This document shows, in pieces, positions 37,034 to 40,523 of a stretch of 40,523 nt of DNA; position 1 is the first letter of the stretch; the number at the start of each line of letters is the position of its first letter. The notes beneath the pieces were generated by a model. It had not been told where the DNA came from and did no database searches. It saw only the letters and a list, made by a program, of their open reading frames with translations. Source of the DNA: Mesorhizobium sp. LNHC252B00 (GTDB lineage Bacteria > Pseudomonadota > Alphaproteobacteria > Rhizobiales > Rhizobiaceae); NCBI RefSeq assembly GCF_000502955.1, contig NZ_AYWO01000001.1, forward strand, positions 351,252 to 391,774, written 5' to 3'. The translations under genes were made by a program, and so were the position numbers.

Positions 37034-38149
37034 TCAGCCGCCAATCTTGTCCAGCGACGTCTCGATCGCCTTCCAGAGTTCTTCCACCGGCTCGCAGCCT
37101 ACCGAGAGGCGCACGAAGCCGGCGGGAACCGCATCGCCTCGCTTCAAGCGCCGCTCGGCAGAGGTGTGGACGCCGCCGAAGGATGTCGCGGCTTCGATCA
37201 GGTCGCAATTGTTGATGAAATCCTCTGCCTTGTCCTCCGATGCGAGCTCGAAAGAGATGAGAAAGCCGAAGCGCTCCATCTGGGCGCGAGCAAGGTTATG
37301 CGACGGATCGCTTTCCAGCCCGGGGAACCGCAGGCCGCTGATCGCGCGGTGGTCCTTCAGCCGCCGCGCGATCACATCCGCCGAGGAACACATGCGATCG
37401 AAGCGCACGTCCAGTGTCTCCAAGCCGCGATGCACCAGCCAAGCTTCGAACGGACCGGGAATGCTGCCGGAAACCTCGCGCCAGCCGGTCACGGCGGCGA
37501 TGATTTCGGCATTGCGGCTGGCGACATGGCCGAACAGCACATCGGAATGGCCATTGGGCGCCTTGGTGTCGGCGGCAATGACGATGTCGGCGCCATGGTC
37601 GAGTGGGCGCTGGCCGAAGGGTGTCATCGTCGTGTTGTCGACCACCAGCAGCGCGCCGGCTTTGTGAACAGCATCGGCGACGGCCGCGATGTCGCAGATA
37701 TCCAGCCCCGGATTGGCGGGGGTTTCGACGAAGGCGAGGCGGTACCCTTCGAAGCCGCCATCGAGGAAGGTCGAGGTCGGCCTGACATCGTAGGTGACGC
37801 CAAGGGGCTTCAGGAAGCGTTCGGCCAAAGCCCGCGTCGTGTGATAGCCGTCCGAAGGCAGCAGGATACGATCGCCGGCCTTGAGCACGGCAAAAAATGC
37901 TGCCGAGATCGCCGCCATTCCCGAAGGAAAGGCGACGCAGGGCGCGTCCTCCAGATGGGCCAGCATATGTTCGACCGCATCCCAGGTCGGGTTGCTGAAG
38001 CGGCCGTACTGGTTGAAACCGGTGGCGTCGCCGGGCGCGTGAAAAATGGCGGCCATGGTCAGGGGCAGAGGGATGGAATCGCCCATGGCAAGCCCGCTGC
38101 TACGCAGATGGGATAGTGCTGCAGCGCGACTGTTCGCTGTTTCAGACAT
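37034..38149 (-). CDS. Cystathionine gamma-lyase-like PLP enzyme
   Basis: 371 residues of the Cys/Met-metabolism PLP family. Landmarks: YGRFSNPTWDAVE (49-61), FPSGMAAISA, SDGYHTTR (Tyr102), VETPANPG, VVDNTT, and ADTKAPNGHSDVLFG with the PLP Lys196. It lacks the long N- and C-terminal extensions of MetB and replaces the usual Tyr/Gly motif by SDGYH, so it is a divergent member, often annotated as cystathionine gamma-lyase; the reaction is not certain. It is convergent with the ParD gene and separated from mraZ by 408 bp of divergent upstream sequence. Confidence 0.83.
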   Translation of the reverse strand: MSETANSRAAALSHLRSSGLAMGDSIPLPLTMAAIFHAPGDATGFNQYGRFSNPTWDAVEHMLAHLEDAPCVAFPSGMAAISAAFFAVLKAGDRILLPSDGYHTTRALAERFLKPLGVTYDVRPTSTFLDGGFEGYRLAFVETPANPGLDICDIAAVADAVHKAGALLVVDNTTMTPFGQRPLDHGADIVIAADTKAPNGHSDVLFGHVASRNAEIIAAVTGWREVSGSIPGPFEAWLVHRGLETLDVRFDRMCSSADVIARRLKDHRAISGLRFPGLESDPSHNLARAQMERFGFLISFELASEDKAEDFINNCDLIEAATSFGGVHTSAERRLKRGDAVPAGFVRLSVGCEPVEELWKAIETSLDKIGG

Positions 38150-38557
38150 CGATTCTCAAATCCTTTGGTGACCGACCGGATGCGGCGAAACGCTATGCCG
38201 GGTAGCGCCTCGCGGCAAGGCGCGTCTGGTTGGGCCAGGCGCCTCTAAACCCTTCGTTAGGCTTAATGATCCATAAAGACGAGATGTGACGTCAAGGCTG
38301 CTCTCGTTGGTCGCGGCGTGCGTGTTTGTGAAGCCCTTCCCGTTGACGCCCATAGCACCCCATGATATCCCATACAGACATCAAAGCCTTCGTTCCGCGT
38401 CAGGGTAAAGCGTACGCCAATCGGGCAGCCGCGGCGGCTGCGCGTTTGCCGGTTTTTGCCCGTGCCAACGAGATTGATGCGGGGCAGCGAACGTGCCGCG
38501 GCGGCGCGTACGACACGATGAAGAGGGGTGCGGCGGCGCAAGCGGCCGTGGCATTTA
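38150..38557. other. 408-bp gap upstream of mraZ
   Basis: It holds the promoters of the gamma-lyase-like gene (minus) and the division cluster (plus). On the + strand TTGACG (38343-38348) and TATCCC (38366-38371) with a 17-bp spacer form a fair sigma-70 promoter. An inverted repeat, GCGCCT/AGGCGC, lies near 38205-38222. The right half is GC-rich leader. No convincing gene is seen, although open frames cross it; I saw no clear GTGGG-type MraZ repeats. Confidence 0.5.
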
Positions 38558-39016
38558 ATGGACCGGTTTCTCTCGAACACGGTGAGCAGGATCGATGCGA
38601 AGGGACGGGTATCCGTTCCGGCGCATTTCCGCGCCGTTGTGCAGAAGCGCGGCTATTCGGAACTCTATGCGCTGCGCTGCCTGGATTTGCCGGCGATGGA
38701 TGTCGGCGGGCTCGACCTGCTCGACCGCTACGAGCAGCGCATCGCACTCGAGGATCCCTTCCTGCAGACGGCGGACGATATGTCATTCTTCTGCCATGGC
38801 GACGGAACATTCTTGAAACTCGACCAGGACGGTCGCATCACGATGAGCGATTTTATTCGCGAACACACCGGCATTTCGGCGGAAGTGGCCTTTGTCGGAC
38901 GAGGCAATTTCTTTCAGGTCTGGGAGCCGGGACGGCTTGCTGCCTATGGGGCGCAGGCGCGGGCTCGGCTTTTGCAGCTTCGGCAGGGGACGAAGGCTGG
39001 GGAGCTATCGGAATGA
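38558..39016 (+). CDS. mraZ: Transcriptional regulator MraZ
   Basis: 152 residues with two SpoVT/AbrB-like DNA-binding repeats: [21 protein letters not shown] at the start, [16 protein letters not shown] in between, and [20 protein letters not shown] with [15 protein letters not shown] in the second. MraZ binds upstream of its own operon and represses the division and cell-wall cluster. The ATG at 38558 gives the exact family start; ten further in-frame codons upstream are rejected. It overlaps rsmH by ATGA (39013-39016). Confidence 0.95.
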   Translation: MDRFLSNTVSRIDAKGRVSVPAHFRAVVQKRGYSELYALRCLDLPAMDVGGLDLLDRYEQRIALEDPFLQTADDMSFFCHGDGTFLKLDQDGRITMSDFIREHTGISAEVAFVGRGNFFQVWEPGRLAAYGAQARARLLQLRQGTKAGELSE

Positions 39017-40047
39017 CGGTGGGCCACGGCGATGACCTTCCTCACGCCGCAGATGGGCACGCCGTTGGCGGATCGGCCCGCCACATTCCGGTCCTCGTTG
39101 GCGAAGTGCTGGAAGCACTGTCGCCAGCGGAGGGCGACATCATCATCGACGGCACGTTCGGCGCCGGCGGTTACACCAGGGCCATTCTGGCGACGGGCGC
39201 CTCCGTGGTGGCGATCGACCGCGATCCGGATGCCATCGCCGCCGGGCGCGATCTCGAGGCGCAGTCGGGCGGCCGCCTGCGGCTGGTGCAGGCGCCGTTC
39301 TCGACGCTGGACGAACATGTCGAGAGTGCCGACGGCGTCGTGCTCGACATCGGTGTGTCCTCGATGCAGCTCGACCAGGCCGAGCGCGGGTTTTCGTTCC
39401 GCGCCGACGGGCCGCTCGACATGCGCATGGCGCAGGCGGGTTTGAGCGCTGCCGACGTCGTCAACAGCTTCAAGCCGGGTGATCTCGCCCGCATCTTCGG
39501 CTTCCTCGGCGAGGAGCGTCATGCCGGGCGCATCGCCCGCATGATCGAGGCTCGCCGCGAAAAGCGTCCGTTCGAGCGCACGCTGGAACTGGCCGATGCC
39601 ATCGAGACGCATATCGGCCGTGCGCCGAAGGACAAAATCCATCCGGCGACGCGCGTTTTCCAGGCGCTGCGCATCTTCGTCAATGACGAGCTTGGCGAAC
39701 TGGCCAAGGCCTTGTTCGCGGCCGAGCGTGCGCTGAAGCCGGGCGGACGGCTCGCCGTGGTGACGTTCCATTCGCTGGAAGACCGCATCGTCAAGCGTTT
39801 CATCGCCGACCGTGCCGACGTCGCGACCGGCTCGCGTCACCTGCCCGAGGCTCATGCGCGCACCGCGACCTTCCGCAAGGCGGGCGGCGGCGTGACTGCC
39901 GGCGATGCCGAGGTGGCGGCCAATCCGCGCGCCCGTTCGGCCAGGCTTCGCGCGGCAATCCGCACCGAGGCGCCGGCGCGCAGCAGCGACTTTTCGATTT
40001 TCGGCCTTCCAAAGCTTCCCGGTATCGACCGGCCGGGGGAGAGGTAA
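39013..40047 (+). CDS. rsmH: 16S rRNA m4C1402 methyltransferase RsmH (MraW)
   Basis: 344 residues. After a short variable head, [13 protein letters not shown] starts the family core, with the SAM site [16 protein letters not shown] (44-59), [31 protein letters not shown] and DGPLDMRM, then the conserved [16 protein letters not shown] and [15 protein letters not shown]. It N4-methylates C1402 in the ribosomal P site. Coupled by a 4-nt overlap to mraZ and followed 4 nt later by ftsL, the standard dcw order. Confidence 0.96.
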   Translation: MTVGHGDDLPHAADGHAVGGSARHIPVLVGEVLEALSPAEGDIIIDGTFGAGGYTRAILATGASVVAIDRDPDAIAAGRDLEAQSGGRLRLVQAPFSTLDEHVESADGVVLDIGVSSMQLDQAERGFSFRADGPLDMRMAQAGLSAADVVNSFKPGDLARIFGFLGEERHAGRIARMIEARREKRPFERTLELADAIETHIGRAPKDKIHPATRVFQALRIFVNDELGELAKALFAAERALKPGGRLAVVTFHSLEDRIVKRFIADRADVATGSRHLPEAHARTATFRKAGGGVTAGDAEVAANPRARSARLRAAIRTEAPARSSDFSIFGLPKLPGIDRPGER

Positions 40048-40051
40048 GCAC

Positions 40052-40447
40052 GTGTTTCGTACCAGCGACATCGTCCTGATCGCCGTCATGGTTGGGGCGG
40101 CCGCCCTTACCTACAAGGCCAAGCGCGAGGCCGAGGAACAATTGGCTTCGGTGCAGAAGATCCATGCGCAGATCCGCTATGAGGAGGACACGATCGACCT
40201 GCTCAAGGCTGACTGGAGCCTGCTCACCCAGCCATCGCGGCTGCAGAAGCTGACCGAACTCTACAAGTCACAGCTCGAACTCGAGCCGGTTAGCGCTCGC
40301 CAGATCGTCGGCATCGGCGACCTGCCGGCCAAATCCCTGGACATCCAGGACATCCTGTCCGGACGCCAGGGCGGCATGGCCGACGATTCCGATCAAGCGC
40401 CTCCTGGCAGCAAGGATCCCGTGGTGACCGGAGGCATCGCCCAATGA
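40052..40447 (+). CDS. ftsL: Cell division protein FtsL
   Basis: 131 residues. A GTG start with GAGAGG upstream leads to FRTSDIVLIAVMVGAAALTY, a single transmembrane helix (about 5-20), followed by a periplasmic coiled coil (KREAEEQLASVQKIHAQIRYEE, about 22-75) with the conserved LKADWSLLTQPSRLQKL. The tail (SGRQGGMADDSDQAPPG) is low-complexity. FtsL joins FtsB and FtsQ at the septum and activates FtsWI. Position between rsmH and ftsI confirms it despite weak sequence conservation. Confidence 0.9.
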   Translation: MFRTSDIVLIAVMVGAAALTYKAKREAEEQLASVQKIHAQIRYEEDTIDLLKADWSLLTQPSRLQKLTELYKSQLELEPVSARQIVGIGDLPAKSLDIQDILSGRQGGMADDSDQAPPGSKDPVVTGGIAQ

Positions 40448-40497
40448 TCGGCAAACTGCTGAAGCGTCGCGTGAGGACGGGTGAAGGCGGTTCGATC
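40444..40497 (+). CDS. ftsI: FtsI (penicillin-binding protein 3), N-terminal fragment
   Basis: The ATG at 40444 overlaps the ftsL stop (ATGA). Eighteen codons are visible (MIGKLLKRRVRTGEGGSI), a basic cytoplasmic head like that of rhizobial FtsI ahead of its membrane anchor. The gene is then cut by adapter sequence. Identified mainly by its place in the cluster: FtsI is the septal transpeptidase. Confidence 0.75.
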
Positions 40498-40523
40498 AGA
40501 TCGGAAGAGCACACGTCTGAACT
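40498..40523. other. Illumina TruSeq adapter sequence (artefact)
   Basis: The last 26 bases begin AGATCGGAAGAGCACACGTC and match the start of the TruSeq read-1 adapter to the end of the window. It is not genomic DNA. On the opposite strand it encodes the known contaminant peptide CSSDL, which creates a false ORF start. Confidence 0.97.

Noticed and set aside
38362..40047. A 561-codon frame entering the RsmH reading frame from far upstream
   Set aside because: Its first part is out of frame with MraZ and reads as Arg/Ala-rich noise. RsmH starts at the ATGA overlap at 39013.
40290..40514. Minus-strand ORF beginning MCSSDL at the right end
   Set aside because: Its start is translated adapter sequence; the rest is antisense to ftsL.

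Overview
The window is about 40.5 kb of GC-rich, gene-dense DNA. It looks like the chromosome of a Rhizobiales alphaproteobacterium, most likely Mesorhizobium or a close relative. The reasons are the GC-rich codon use, a btaA-btaB betaine-lipid operon behind a rhizobial-type Pho box, an ArsR-methyltransferase fusion in front of metF, an alphaproteobacterial-type mraZ-rsmH-ftsL-ftsI start of the division cluster, and class A RNase P RNA. The genus is inferred from protein resemblance and not proven. No phage, plasmid, insertion sequence, tRNA, rRNA or CRISPR array was seen.

Layout. 1-2.5 kb: an Lrp/AsnC regulator divergent from a cystathionine gamma-synthase/methionine gamma-lyase family enzyme, then a secreted CHRD protein with a terminator. 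2.5-7.6 kb: a CoA-transferase/ThDP-enzyme operon, an alpha/beta hydrolase and a secreted RNase T2. 7.8-12.4 kb: EttA, a RelB/RelE-type toxin-antitoxin pair whose toxin gene overlaps tam, a small exported protein and a KAS III-like enzyme. 12.4-18.4 kb: an ICMT-like methyltransferase, a VOC/tautomerase operon divergent from a TetR-MOSC operon, an SDR, a class IV aminotransferase resembling (R)-amine transaminases, a DUF2293-like protein and TrmO. 18.5-20.5 kb: an ArsR-methyltransferase fusion coupled to metF behind a perfect palindrome. 20.9-27.2 kb: a DMT exporter, a type III ornithine/lysine decarboxylase, two peptidoglycan-active enzymes (MltB-like and GH25) flanked by two tandem repeats, and a beta-lactamase-fold hydrolase. 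27.2-33.1 kb: btaBA and a 1276-residue HyuA-HyuB (5-oxoprolinase-type) protein. 33.3-36.6 kb: a Pro-rich lipoprotein, DjlA-like/amidase and SLT genes, and rnpB. 36.7-40.5 kb: an orphan frameshifted ParD antitoxin, a second gamma-lyase family enzyme, and mraZ-rsmH-ftsL-ftsI, cut by sequencing adapter.

Two themes recur. One is sulfur and one-carbon metabolism: two Cys/Met-metabolism PLP enzymes, metF with its ArsR-type regulator, and many SAM-dependent methyltransferases. The other is the cell envelope: MltB, GH25 lysozyme, amidase, SLT, betaine lipids and the division cluster.

The most unusual observations are: (1) an in-frame insertion of about 222 bp, made of several hairpins, inside the oxoprolinase gene, which looks like a palindromic repeat element domesticated as 74 residues of protein; (2) a four-copy 58-bp tandem array that starts inside the 3' end of the lysozyme gene; (3) a toxin-antitoxin pair coupled by overlapping start/stop codons to a trans-aconitate methyltransferase; (4) a ParD gene with one extra base and no toxin; (5) a Pho box in front of btaAB; (6) a 15-bp perfect hairpin inside the SDR gene; and (7) Illumina adapter sequence as the last 26 bases, so the right end is not genomic.
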